Counted from the first letter of the stretch, positions 47,943 through 60,569 are shown. The stretch: 64,000 nt of DNA from Prostheceraeus crozeri (GCA_907163375.1 CAJQUW010006804.1:434001-498000), one strand, 5' to 3'. Notes: generated from the letters alone by a model not told the origin. Numbers and translations are program-made.

Positions 47943-48290
47943 TACAGGGTGTTCAAGCTATTCCTGCCGCTAATACTAAATCAAAAATTCAGGCTGTCCA
48001 GGCCACTAATTCAAAATAAAAATCATTGTGATTGTCATAAATATCTATGACTATGCAATTAAATTTGGATTTCATTTATATTCATTCATATAACGTTAGC
48101 AATCTTGTTTCATTTGATTCTTTGGTTTAATGGTGCACTGTATGAAAATGAAATTATAATGAGATTGCCAAGATTGTTTCGTATGCTATATCTTACGACA
48201 ACTGTGAGCAAGCACGTCGACGTTATGCAGAAGAGTATCATAAAGAAGCACCTCAAAAGCATTTGATTCGAACCTGGTTATGACAAGACA
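47943..48290 (+). pseudogene. Mariner-type transposon remnant (N-terminal HTH)
   Basis: TACAGGGTGTTCAAGC at 47943 has the form of a mariner-like terminal repeat preceded by TA. About 250 bp downstream the frame reads EQARRRYAEEYHKEAPQKHL then IRTWL, which matches the small helix-turn-helix (DUF4817-like) domain at the start of some mariner-type transposases. A stop codon follows at once and no catalytic domain was found, so this is a short fossil. Confidence 0.5.
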
Positions 48291-48299
48291 CTCATAAAA

Positions 48300-51290
48300 T
48301 GTTTAATAAATCGAGCAGATTAGAGGCACTGCTCAATCTAAAGTGCAATAAAACATCATTAAGATAGTAAATTCACACTTTGAATGAAAACGGTAGTCAC
48401 TTTGGAATGTAACTCTCTTTCCCTTAAATTAGTTCCAAAATGAATATTCAATGGCTGCGAAACCAATCGTCAGCAGTTGAATAAAAATGTAAATTGTGCA
48501 TTGAAAGGTACAATAGGCTACCGTGAGGATGATAATGTCTCCCAAAAAACGTCATTGTTATCAATTGCACAGGATTACAATGAACAACACTCAACTATAA
48601 TTCATAAAATTACCCACTGCTTAACTTTGAAAGTGTGCGGGGTTAATTTCAGACGATAAATTTTGCATCAACTCGAGGAAGCGTTGTATATGATAATGTC
48701 TTTAGCGCATCCGTGATTTTTGATTCTACATTTTCATCTGAAGTTGATTCAGAGCCTTAAACATTTGATTGCTTCTATCTCCCTATGTTAAGCGCAGAAA
48801 CCTTTTATGCTCAGTAGCCAACTCTATCTATGGGAAGCGGAAGACAGCCTTCATCATTCAACTCTATCTAAAACTTCATCCGCTACACGTGAGCGAACGA
48901 AAATTGTCAACGAGTGGTGGGGTAGGTTCGTGTGGGGCGTCTTTCTGTGGGAATGGTGACCTGGCGCCTTCTGATTCCTTCTCTTCTAAGATGGTGCTGA
49001 AGGTTTAGAGAAAAGCCCAAGAGTACGATGACGGTTGAGAAGTCAACTTGTACTCATTGATACAAATATCAAGCCAAAATCACAGGTAGAAGGTTTGGGT
49101 ATTTATCCATTAACGAATAATTGTCACGTTTGTATCGTGCATTAAGCTTCATTAGAAAATTACTACCAGCACTGAAGCGAATATTTGCAAGAGGATTTCC
49201 GGGACTCAAGTGTGAAAACGAGCTGCAACCTTTTGCAAGCAACAACTCTGTTGTCAGTAGAATGTCAAAATCAAATTTAGGAAGACTTGCGCTTGTTTTA
49301 GTGTTTGCGAAAAATTACTTCATGTTCAATGCTATAGATATTCTCAGTTTAGAATTTTGAAGCAAACACTATAGCATTGGTGTATAGTCTGTTTAACAAC
49401 TTTGTTTAAACAGTTGTTTCAATGTTCCTTTATACCTCAAATCGGCGAAAATGTGTCTCTTTCCCAATTGATTGAAATGATTAATATTGAAGTCAATCCG
49501 TGTTTAATCACAGATTCAGGTACTGTTTCTAAATGTAAATGCCTGCATCATATATTTCAGTTCAATTTGAATGCTTGTACATCATTCCAGTTTTTTACTT
49601 TTCACACAAATGAAAATTTCTCTCTCATGCATCAATGACAGCTTTATCTTTCGATCATTATTATTGAATAAAATTTATAATTCATCATTAGTGAATTTTA
49701 TAGTAAAATATTTAAACTGGATCAACAGAAAATCATTCTCGCAATCTAGAATTAGTGGGTGGATTACCATACTTTGAAGCTGAAACATCTACAGCAGCTA
49801 TATACGGGAGCACTATAGTGCCATGTACGTACAGCACTTTATGTCAATCTGTGTCCAAGGCAGTTACATTAATACTGTCTCTACAATATTCTGTGTCACC
49901 TCTTAAGTAGAGATACATTGCCAGTCGCCGGCGTACTGTCGTCGTTCTAAGCCGATCCAGACTGGAGAATATGCAACATCTTCATAGAAAAGTAATAAGT
50001 CGCCGCCATGCCGTCATCGGTTAACTGTATGCGTCGGTCCAGTCTAGAAATGTTCGAACCAGCTTCATCTCCACTATCTATGCACGGTTTTTTTTCAAGT
50101 TATGTGTTCACTAAACGCGTATGGAAAAATCACAAAGCGCCAAAAATTAAAAGGATGTCGTTTATTTGGTGCTGTCGATATTATCTATAAGAAAACCATT
50201 TTTAATATATTCATATGCGCTGCTTGTGTTTCTGAAATTATCTACTTACTATTAGTTTTTCTTTTAATGTTACTGTTGATCGATGTTGACAAATGCGATT
50301 TGTAGAGTGAAAGGATTGTTATGGAGTGTCACAAGTCAATCGAAAATTTGGAAAGTCCCTTTTATATCATTGTTTATCTCAAGCATTGCCGTAATCTTTT
50401 CGTATTTATCAACCAGAATACAGTGGATACTTGTAAAACAAATTCTAGCACTATCCAGACAGCAAAGCAAGCGCTGCTTCAAAAATATTCGCTATCTGAT
50501 TATCCAGATATCAAAAGTGATCCAATATATTCGTATCTGATTATAGTTGATGAAAACACCCGTATTCACTTAGTTGAAAATCGTTCATATATCGAATTGT
50601 GAGCTGATTATGTTGCTGATTGCAGGCATCTGTCCACGGAATTCCGTGTGTCTGTCTTGGTTCATTTTTGTCTTCAATATCATTTCAAAAAACCGCCGAA
50701 CAGTTTATAGACATCTTTGTGATGGAAACAAAGATACTATCAACGTCATCGAATTCCTCTGACACATAAAATGCTCGCAGAATTTTATGCCCGTATCAGT
50801 TATTAGTCATTCATTAATTTTTACGTCTTACTTGAACGTTTCTCGATTGCAATATTTTGTTTTATAATTTCTACAAAGCAGTTAATCGTCTCATCGTCAA
50901 TAAAAGGATTTTTCTAAGCTTATTAATCATTTGCAAAAGGACTTGTCGCAAGAGAAGGTTTTTACTTCAGTATTTTGCATAATTCATAAAGAATGACTGA
51001 AGACGCGACACAGTGTAATAAAGATCTTCTATACTTAATAATTTATAAATAATAATTCAACTATTTCTCACTCCTCGTCAGACGGGGCAAAATAAAACAT
51101 CGCCGTTAACGCACTTTCACATCAAATCGTAACAGTTTCGATTGAAACATAACGATAAAAGACTGAAACACTACTTACTTCGTTCATATCGATTGATTCA
51201 CCTGAGTTACATTTTGTATTTGACCACTCCTATTTCATGCTCTATTGGTTCAAATACTTTCAAAAAATATTGACAAAGGAAGAGGAAGCC
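48300..51290. other. Upstream of SOX exon, no recognised gene
   Basis: Presumably intron or 5' regulatory DNA of the minus-strand SOX gene. There are short frames only. A candidate ATG with a GTAAGT donor (51187-51173, minus) is discussed in the findings. Confidence 0.35.
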
Positions 51291-51294
51291 GATT

Positions 51295-51296
51295 TT

Positions 51297-51327
<31 letters not shown>
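51295..51327. repeat. (GA)n microsatellite
   Basis: About 16 GA units with one A interruption. Confidence 0.95.
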
Positions 51328-52430
51328 GCAGAAGGACGGAAATGCAAGAATTCATTTCTGTCGTTCAAGTATCAAATTGTCTATAATAAGAATAGTGTAT
51401 AGGTTAAAAATATGTTTTTTTAATCGTTTCTTCAAATTAATTCATGACAACAATGCTGGAATTTGTCTTCATAACGTAAAACAATCGATCATTAGTTTTT
51501 GGAAGATCTTACTTTGTTTTTGTGGCATCGCGTGAAAGGGAATCAGCGAATTGTTAAGCTGAATGCTCAAAACACGAGAGAAAATAGTTTCATAACTATA
51601 AAAAATCAGGTTCCCACAAATAAATCATTTTAATGATTTCTAAATAACTTTGACTTCTAATTGCCATGGATGAAGCTAAAGTTTCCATAGCCCTAGTATG
51701 TCCTATTACATTTCATAAAGAGATCGAAATACGGGAAATCATGAAAATGATCCTTTCCATCAATTCAAAGTCTGTAGAGACAAAAAAACACAATTTAATC
51801 AGCAAAAAACGCATGAAGAGGATTGTGGTCAATGCCTCACTGACACGTGAAGAGGCAACATCACCACTAATTTCTGAAACGAATTAAACTGATTACCACG
51901 AAACGAAAGAAAATTAAATTAATGCAGCAGCAGACATAAATTTCGATAAGTCACGAAAGTTCACCTTGATTTTCCATGTACATTAACTCAAGTTTATCAA
52001 TTTCTACTCAATTTTTCCAACGCATACGAAGCCGACCTTATGAATAAGAAATGATCATTTCTTTTAATCAGAATTGCAAGATTGATGATCTTTCGTGAGT
52101 TATTTTGTCTTACATTACAGTCTTGACTTTGACAATAGAAAATTCTTTGATTTCATCTCACGAGAATAGAGAGGATAGATGAGTTCGCTACCTGCACTAT
52201 GTCATCAGAAGAGGGCTACCGAAATTTCTTGACCTGGTATTCCCACAAAGATGAAACAGCACACGGGATGCAATTGAATATTGCCATCTTATTCCAATTT
52301 TGAAAAATGTTGATGCTGATTATTTTAATTTTGTAAGACGGACAGTTAATAAGCAACAGTTAAAAGTAAGTTCATCTGCTTGATAATTTTTGATTGAAAT
52401 TCATTTCTTGAGTCGCATTTTCTTAGAAGT

Positions 52431-52432
<2 letters not shown>

Positions 52433-52465
<33 letters not shown>

Positions 52466-52497
52466 ATCTATATATATATATATATATATATATATGG
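52433..52497. repeat. Two (TA)n tracts separated by GGATC
   Basis: Each tract of about 12 TA units is followed by TATGGATCT, so the whole is a larger duplication of a TA-rich unit. It forms a long self-complementary stretch. Confidence 0.95.
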
Positions 52498-53789
52498 ATC
52501 TGTAGGTTTTGAATTTATAAATTGAGATTCGTTCAATTTTTCTACATTTTACAAAATAACTTTCTGAAGAACCAGTCTTAATCATCACACACTCATCAAA
52601 AGAGGCAAGAAACGAGATTCTGAAAGAATCCTCGTTAGAACTTTGCAAGAGCAAATCGTTTGAACAGTATCTCATAGATAATCGTATTTTTGCAGTTTAT
52701 TCAAATTAGATACTAAAAGTAATCCATCCATATAAATACACACGTCGCTTTTCAGAATGAGTACACAAGTGAATAATTTAGTTTGAATTAAATATATTTT
52801 GTTGCATTATCATTCCTTTTTTTCGTATATAATTGTCACATTAAGGCTGAATCAGATAACATCATCAAAACACATGCTACCCGATATCAGTTTACCAATG
52901 AAAGGAACTGTCATGCAAAAGATCTGCGGCAAGTGTATGGGTATTATGAATGGCGGCGTATGTATGTAATATTTCTTTGACTTAATCGTAGGCGTTGGTA
53001 GTAAGATGATAAAGTAATAGGTGAAGTAAAGCCACAACTTGACATCTATTTACACTTGTAGAAGGAAAACAATAAGATTGTATTATAGGTCTGCCTACAC
53101 TGATATGGGTCTTCACAGGTTCTTTATTTGGATCTTTACATTGAATTAAAATGTCATATTTTTCAATTTATACAAGCTGTAAGAATAAGAAGATTAATAA
53201 AAAGTTTATGAAAAAATTACAGAATGAAAATCAAAAATAACATGCTTATATCATCGCTTGTGCATCAGTAAAGGATGCATAACAAATAATACCCAAGAGG
53301 TCAAAAGAGCAGTATATTCAAAACTCGCTTGCGATTTCCAATGTCTTTACATGAACAGAGATGTACTTTCTGGCACCCTCAGAGATTTCTGTCACATGAA
53401 CCGTTGATAATACAAAAATTATGCTATTCAGATCGCATACTTGAACACAGAAAATGATCAGTAGATAATGGAAGTTTAGTCACGTCAGTGGCCACACATC
53501 TTGTTTTCTGAATGCTTTGAGTTCTTTAATCGTATATATTCCAATTACCTCTTCGTTTCTTAAAACTATGCAACCAGAAAAAACTGCAGATATGATGCCT
53601 ACGTTAGTAACACACTTTGTAGCAACATAACAAAGTGTTAACCGTAAAACAAAGTGAGTTAGCTGCTTACCACTTTGTACAAGCAATAATAACATCGTGC
53701 ATGAGCATACACATATACACGTATAGACATGGTCAGACTTTTAACAAGATCGCTTTGATATTTTAGCCCGATTACCTTTCCTGCCGACT

Positions 53790-53875
53790 TCCAATGACAC
53801 TTTCGGGGCTCGATCCCTGGACCGGAAGATCTCTAGGCCAAGCACGCAATTATTGCACCACTCAGGAGTTAAAAG
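53790..53875 (-). mobile_element. tRNA-like SINE head
   Basis: On the minus strand, CTGAGTGGTGCAATAATTG resembles an A box and CAGGGATCGAGCCCC a B box. A normal anticodon arm is missing. Probably a decayed SINE. Confidence 0.45.
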
Positions 53876-54855
53876 CATGAAACTATCCGCTCACATCCTC
53901 AAGTTTAATTGAAAGTATGAAAATTTCGAATATGAATGCAAAGTCAGCCAATCACTTTATCATAGGTTTCATTGCCAAATTCAATGGGTTAAGAGGTCAA
54001 CTGATCCTGCATCGTAAAATATTTTACAGATTTTCAAGAACCACTTCAAAATAATGAAAAAACAAAATTGAAAAAACGTGATGAATTTTCACCGCAAATT
54101 TTGATAATTCATTAAAATCTGTAGACCTCACGCTCTCTCTACACAATCTGAGGTCTTCCGTTGCTCTCACAAATCTCCTTTCCCTGCAGCCGAGTTTTGT
54201 TTGTTCCTAAAACCAAAATCTTTCCGTTCTAGTCATTAAGCCACATCAAGGTGAATTTGGACGGCATGCTCTTTGATTTAGGCGACCCCTACTCGGCTAA
54301 GCACCGCCTTGGCTTCACAGAAACTTGGCCAGCTTCCGTACCGAACAACTAGTGAACGCCACGAATTTCTGCTGATTTTTCAATCCGGTCTTCACTTTAT
54401 TTGAAGAATTATTCGAAATCAAATTCTAACAAATACATGGAAATTTCTGGCATTGTCCATTTGATCATCAGAATTGAAGTAAGTTCGCGATCAAATGTTT
54501 ATCGGTGTGCCATACTTGATTATTCCGATAAAACAACAGTCAGGAAATCCAATAGCAATAGATTTTGACATAACTCAGTGAAAAAACTTCTACACAACTC
54601 CAACACGTTGACCAGTCGGTATCTGTTTCAACGCTGGGAAACAAACATTCAGTTTTTCAATTATAACTCATTGATATTCTGCCGCCATGTAAAGTATCAA
54701 ATTCTTATCCGTTCTTTTATTTGATCGTAAATAATGACTTCTTTACATAGATTCTCATACAACTTTGTTTATCTACTTGACATTTACGAAATTTTATTGC
54801 TGATTTAAAGTTTGAGAATATGTTTCATAGTTCGTCCGTACGGGAGGTTAGTCAT

Positions 54856-55520
54856 AATTGCTTGAAAAAAATAATCGCTCCCTTTGTTTGACGTAAATCT
54901 ATTTAAAAAATTTTCAACAAATCACCCGACGCGTTTCGTCAGTCCGACAGTTTCAAGGGCTTAGTATATGACACAAGTGTTAAAAGGTAGGTTTATATAC
55001 AACAAATCAGTAGTCCAGTCAGGGCAACTCATCATGTCAGCTCATGACGTCTGTTCAATAGCGGCATTTTCGACCCAATGTTACGTGATTCAGCCATCCT
55101 AGTAGTAATCGCCGAGTTTTGCTTGTCCAAAATCTTATAACTAAAATCATCAATGGTCATCACTTCATCGCAATGGTCTAACAAGTTATGATCAGTTAAT
55201 GCACTTTTTGTATCTCGATTCTTTAAACTACGTTGGTGTTCGTTGAATCTAGTTCTGAAAGGTCGACATGTTTGACCTATGTACTTCTTCTGGCAACGAT
55301 TGCAAGAGAATTCATAAACTACATATTTATGCTTACAGTTAAATTTTTTTGGGCCGATTGTCAAGCAAATATTGCAAGTACACTCATTATTAGGTTTTCT
55401 TTTAAATGCTGTTGCTAATTTTTTACCAGGTTTTGATGTGATGCGTACAGGTATACTATACTTATTTTTTACTTTATTGATTTTTCTTAAAAAACTTTCA
55501 CCCACGTAGTCAAGGGAGAG
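54856..55520 (-). repeat. Left inverted arm of the Penelope element
   Basis: Reverse complement of 57164-57829, differing by only a handful of bases by eye. The minus strand carries an open GIY-YIG segment (55032-55505) with KKYIGQTCRPFRTRFNEHQ. Confidence 0.92.
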
Positions 55521-55620
55521 GAGTAGGGGTAACTCATCTCCTCAAAACTATGACAATTGCGATAGTAATCGCTTAACTAATGAAACAAATATTCCGATCC
55601 CTAGTGACATAAATAATTTT

Positions 55621-57652
55621 TTGAGTAAAGGTCCGAGGTATCGTTTGCCCCATAACATTGATAAAGATTTCGTAAATGATAATGAGATTATGACTAATAG
55701 TTTAGCGTATAAACTGAGATGGTCTCATCACTTCAACAGTAATGATACAAGTAATGACAATAAGCTAAATATACCGTTTGAGAAAAATACGGTTAACTTA
55801 CCACCTCGTATGACAGATGAAAAAGAAGACAATTTGAAATTGTTTGAAATTGAAGCTGAACGTATTTTACGCGAAGAGGCTAAAAATATTAGAAACCGAA
55901 TTAACCGAATTAAACGAAAGACAAATACTTTCCTCAAAAACAATAATTTGGTTATTGTTCCGTCTGATAAGTCGAACCGCATAGTCATAAGTAATGAAAG
56001 CAGTATAACTGAACGTACCGAAAATTTACTTAAAGATACAAAAACCTATAGTCTTCGTAACAAATCAAAAGCATTATCCATTGAAAATCAAGCTAACCGA
56101 TTAGTTCGCGGAAAATGTAGTAAATTACAAAGAATTAATCATGAAAAATTACTGACTTCCGGTAGTCATCCGGCCGCTTTTCAAATTAATATAAAAGATC
56201 ACAAGGAAAAGGTGAATGGATTCTATCCTTTACGCCCAATAGCATCAACAATAAATACCCCTACCCAAAAAGTAGATTGGCTTGCCAGCATTCTATTAAA
56301 TCAATTAGTAAAATTTGTACCATCACATTTGGATAGCACCAATGCATTGATTGAATGTCTTAGAAATAACAACGATAAGTTAAATAACACGGATAATTGC
56401 GTCTTTATCTCCTTAGATGTAATTAATCTGTATCCAAGTATTCCAAATGAAGATGGTCTGAAAGTTGTAGAAGATTTCGCGAGACAATACTGGAGTAGCA
56501 TTGATAATTATGGATTAAATGTTGAGGATTTGATCGATTTTCTTAAATTTATAGCTTACAACTATGAAATAACGTATAACCAAAAAAAATATTTACAAAT
56601 AAAAGGTTGTCCTATGGGAATTAACACATTTTTCCCCGCCGTTTTCCATAATTTATATGAACAACATAGAGAATAAAGCGCTCTATATATTAAAAACAAA
56701 ACATAGTATTGTCCCAACCATCTTTAAAAGATACATTGATGATATCATCATGGGACCATTTCCCAAAAATAAAGATACGATGAAGATAATCCTCGATACT
56801 TTTAACTCTGTAAACAGCGATATTCAATTCACTTCAGAAACCCCCAATACCGATTATCTTGATTTTCTGGACATTAGTATATCCGTTAAAAACAAACTGA
56901 GTTACAAATGGTACAGCAAACTGTGCCATTCAGGCATTAGCTTAAGAAAAGACAGTTGGCTCCCCAACTATGTAAAAGATAATTTTGTTAGTAATAGTTT
57001 TCGGTATGTTGAAGACAGAAGTTCTGATACATTTGATACGTTCAAAGCGCAACAAATTATGAAAAATAGGCTAGAAAGTAATGGGTTCCATGTTGATAAT
57101 GTGGATAGCTATAAAAATGATAAAATTAACGCAAGTAATAACGGAAGAAATAACGACGTTAATCTCTCCCTTGACTACGTGGGTGAAAGTTTTTTAAGAA
57201 AAATCAATAAAGTAAAAAATAAGTATATTATACCTGTACGCATCACATCAAAACTTGATAAAAAATTAGCAACAGCATTTAAAAGAAAACCTAATAATGA
57301 GTGTACTTGCAATATTTGCTTGACAATCGGCCCAAAAAAAATTTAACTGTAAGCATAAATATGTAGTTTATGAATTCTCTTGCAATCGTTGCCAGAAGAA
57401 GTACATAGGTCAAACATGTCGACCTTTCAGAACTAGATTCAACGAACACCAACGTAGTTTAAAGAATCGAGATACAAAAAGTGCATTAACTGAACATAAC
57501 TTGTTAGACCATTGCGATGAAGTGATGACCATTGATGATTTTAGTTATAAGATTTTGGACAAGCAAAACTCGGCGATTACTACTAGGATGGCTGAATCAC
57601 GTAACATTGCGTCGAAAATGCCGCTATTGAACAGACGTCATGAGCTGACATG
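55621..57652 (+). pseudogene. Penelope reverse transcriptase / GIY-YIG gene, broken
   Basis: The gene copies the element's RNA and nicks the target. In order it shows a basic N-terminal region, YPLRPIASTINTPTQKVDWL, motif A FISLDVINLYPSIP, motif B GCPMGINTFFPAVFHNLYEQ, motif C RYIDDIIMG with the catalytic Asp pair, the FLDISISV block, then a Cys-containing linker and a GIY-YIG nuclease with YIGQT and an Arg and His further on. This is the domain order of the Penelope family. About two breaks split it into separate frames. No capsid or envelope gene is expected or seen. Confidence 0.9.
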
Positions 57653-57829
57653 ATGAGTTGCCCTGACTGGACTACTGATTTGTTGTATATAAACCTGCCT
57701 TTTAACACTTGTGTCATATACTAAGCCCTTGAAACTGTCGGACTGACGAAACGCGTCGAGTGATTTGTTGAAAATTTTTTAAATAGATTTACGTCAAACA
57801 AAGGGAGCGATTATTTTTTTCAAGCAATT
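57164..57829 (+). repeat. Right inverted arm of the Penelope element
   Basis: Contains the GIY-YIG coding end, a short 3' untranslated region and, at about 57735-57765, the hammerhead-like block GACTGACGAAACGCGTCGAG. Pairs with 54856-55520. Confidence 0.92.
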
Positions 57830-57844
57830 TTGAGAATATGATCT

Positions 57845-60080
57845 TTCTGTCTGCAACTTTTTGATAATCTGTTTGCAAATTGCATAATTAAAATCAATGA
57901 TTACTCATGCAACTTTTTCTGGGAATGTATTTCCAACATTCATTCGAGCAAATGACCACATTGTTCACTAAGATATCATGATCATAATACAATATCTAAG
58001 ACAGGAATATTTACAGGTAATAAGTGATAAGTACGTGAATATAAATGGATTTTAAAAATAGTTGGAGCACAGGTTGAATATTCTCAGTTTGATTCATGTT
58101 ATTGTAATGCCCAACTATTTGATTAATTACATATAGGATTGTTTGACACAATACACATTCAAGAGAGGTTTTTTCGCCAACTCTTTTATCAAATCATCGT
58201 CTAAAGCCTTAACTCAGTGAAAGTTCCAATAGGTAATGAATCCTAGGTGGCAGGAACCGTAAAGAAAGAGAAGTAAGAATCCAATGCATTCCATCTGATT
58301 TGATGTAAAACGAAAGCATAATATGATAAACGATCTAAATCTCAATTAGTTAAAAGAGAGATTTTTATACTCGTACATCACAAGTGAGTATAATAACAAA
58401 GAAAATAAATACGTCTGTGACAGTTCTCTATTGAGCTACTAGTGAACCAACTGACGATTGAAAACTATCATTAATAATCAAAATCCCTATAGCTTAGTCA
58501 ACTAAGCTGTTAATATTTGACTGGCAGTGCGCGATAGCTGAGCTGTGGAGATCGTCACAATGCCAAATGGAAAAGAAGATTTTGCAGTCCCCGCTTCCCA
58601 CAATCTCTGTCCTCACATCATCGCTTCTTTAATGCCTTAACAGCTCTTTACGACGGTGATTTCGGCTTAGTAGAATGGTGTGATTGATGAATGCTTTTCG
58701 ACCGTTCGCTGCTCATTTACACGACATGACTTTAGACAAGACAAAAAAAGCAAGTGAGCAAAATCAAGCTGGATAGAACTAGGGAAATGGCAAAGCGAGA
58801 TGAGATGGAGAAGAGATATAAACATGTGATAGCTGTAACAGTTAAGAAATTCCTCGACTGTTGAAGACGGCAACGATGTAGTTGTCCGGAGACATTCTTT
58901 CAAACAGTAGCTTTTTCGATGCCGAATTCCAATAGATCCTCGACAGAAGCTAGAGTCATCTGTTGTAAATTTTCTCCAATTAAGATCAAGGAGTCACATC
59001 AAAGACCACGAGCATATCATGTTTACCTCAGGCCACATGTTTTTTAACAACTTTTAGCAATCGGCGAGGGTTACAAAGCGGGCATGCCATTAACACGACT
59101 AAGCGAGGAAAAAGGAAATTACTTCTAAATGAAATGAGGAATTTGTCGTCGAAGAAATACTGCTGTACTTGATTAGTAGAAGGGCTTGTGGATCACGCTG
59201 GATTCATCAGATAGAAGACCATCGATGTTAAGAGAAAGCGAGCCAACTTTCTAACGTTCATACTTTTAGCAGAAATCATCGAAATTCGCTATTTCATAAT
59301 GATGTAGGGACAGTCTATGACGCAAAAAATATCGTTGGATGTAAATGTTATGTTAGAATTTTCATCTATTCCATTGAAATGCTGAGATCTCAAGAATGCT
59401 ACTGAGATTCTGATGTTGAATAATATAATTTATGCATATTAATAGCATGAAATTATCGATTCATACATTCTTTTTGCACTTTTGCCTAAAACGCGCAAAT
59501 GCTGTGTGCTTCTTCAACACTTAAAATATTTCAATTAAACCAGAATTCGTTTTGAAAATTGATTGATGTTTTTAATTTTATGTTTTTTTATTTTTAATTT
59601 AATGTTTTTAAGAATTCATGAAAATGTCATGATAGATTCAATACACTTCTAGATAATTCTGTGAAAACCATTTCATGTCATTTTTATTAAAACTTCACAT
59701 TTCCTTCTTAAATCCGCTTTAATTATTATTTTTAATTAATTTATTGGTTACTTATTAGCTTGAATTATTGTTATTCGCACTATTTTTCTTCCTATGCACA
59801 AAAGTATAGACTGTGTCCAAATTACAATGGTTCGTAAATGAAGAATTTTCAGCGAAAATATGTATTCATCTTTCCTAAATGAGATATTTATTTTTGATGG
59901 GATGTTTTATCATGCACTATTCATAGAAATCCGAATTTTCTCTATGTTTTAGTTATTTCAGCATCTTGATCAGGCACCGATCCCAATGTTGCAAGATCTT
60001 CAGAAAAATCAAATTACTGAAACTTGCCATAATTGCAAAGTCCTGTCGCAAGAATACTTGATTTTCCGCCATTTCTTGCA
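57845..60080. other. Gene-free stretch
   Basis: No gene recognised. 59555-59625 is a TTTTTAATTT-type low-complexity tract, and 58491-58508 is the small palindrome AGCTTAGTCAACTAAGCT. Confidence 0.4.
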
Positions 60081-60084
60081 AGTT

Positions 60085-60330
60085 ATTTTATCAGAAGGTT
60101 TTATAATTAAAGAGAAATGAAAATAACCGTTAATCTTTGCAAGATGCACTGACAAGGTACCAGAACCTAACCAAATGTCAACTGCTGGAACCGCATCGTT
60201 TGGGTACCGTTCTCAAGACAACTGACGTCTACAATGTAATATTGTTTTCAATGTGAATTCCGCTTTCGTCTTTTTTTATTACAGTGTTGATTTTCTATGG
60301 CCTTATCATTGCTTACATGCGCACAGAGCA
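60085..60330 (+). repeat. Dispersed repeat shared with 19.6-19.85 kb
   Basis: Second, diverged copy of the repeat described at 19600-19850, in the same orientation. It includes AACTGCTGGAACCGCATCGT and ATTGTTTTCAATGTG. Confidence 0.6.
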
Positions 60331-60377
60331 CTAAGAAAGTTTAGAATTTTGCTATACTTTTTCCAGGTCTGTTTCAG

Positions 60378-60560
60378 ATGTTTCCATGTGGATTTCAGAT
60401 TTCTCCAATTGAATTTCAGAGATCTATCAACAATCTCGACTTTGAAGATATCTAAAATTCAATTGGAGAAATCTGAAATCCATCTGGGAATGTTTGAAAT
60501 TTATTTGGAAAGATCTGAACTCGATTTGGAAAGATCTGAAATAGACATGGAAAAGGTATA
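60378..60560. repeat. Inverted 21-bp minisatellite
   Basis: The right part is a tandem array with a 21-bp period. Translated, it reads LEKSEIH, LGMFEIY, LERSELD, LERSEID, a heptad-like repeat. The left part is the same unit type in the opposite direction. A 28-bp stretch (60389-60416) is perfectly mirrored at 60455-60482. Both strands are open across it because of the repeat, so coding is doubtful. Confidence 0.8.
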
Positions 60561-60569
60561 GGAACAGGC

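Larger units (their letters stand above)
51330..54810. other. Gene-free stretch
   Basis: Contains a TA microsatellite and one tRNA-like SINE head; otherwise nothing recognised. Confidence 0.4.
54823..57828 (+). mobile_element. Penelope-like retroelement with inverted terminal arms
   Basis: The element is framed by a 12-bp direct repeat, TTTGAGAATATG (54811-54822 and 57829-57840). Its centre encodes a Penelope-type reverse transcriptase and a GIY-YIG nuclease. The first about 665 bp are an inverted copy of the last 666 bp, including the nuclease segment and a hammerhead-like motif. Terminal repeats in direct or inverted order are known for Penelope elements. Near-identical arms and an exact target repeat point to a young insertion. 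The protein frame is broken at about two places, so this copy looks inactive. Confidence 0.9.

Noticed and set aside
52433-52500. TA-rich palindrome as replication origin or telomere-like DNA
   Set aside because: A plain TA microsatellite explains it.
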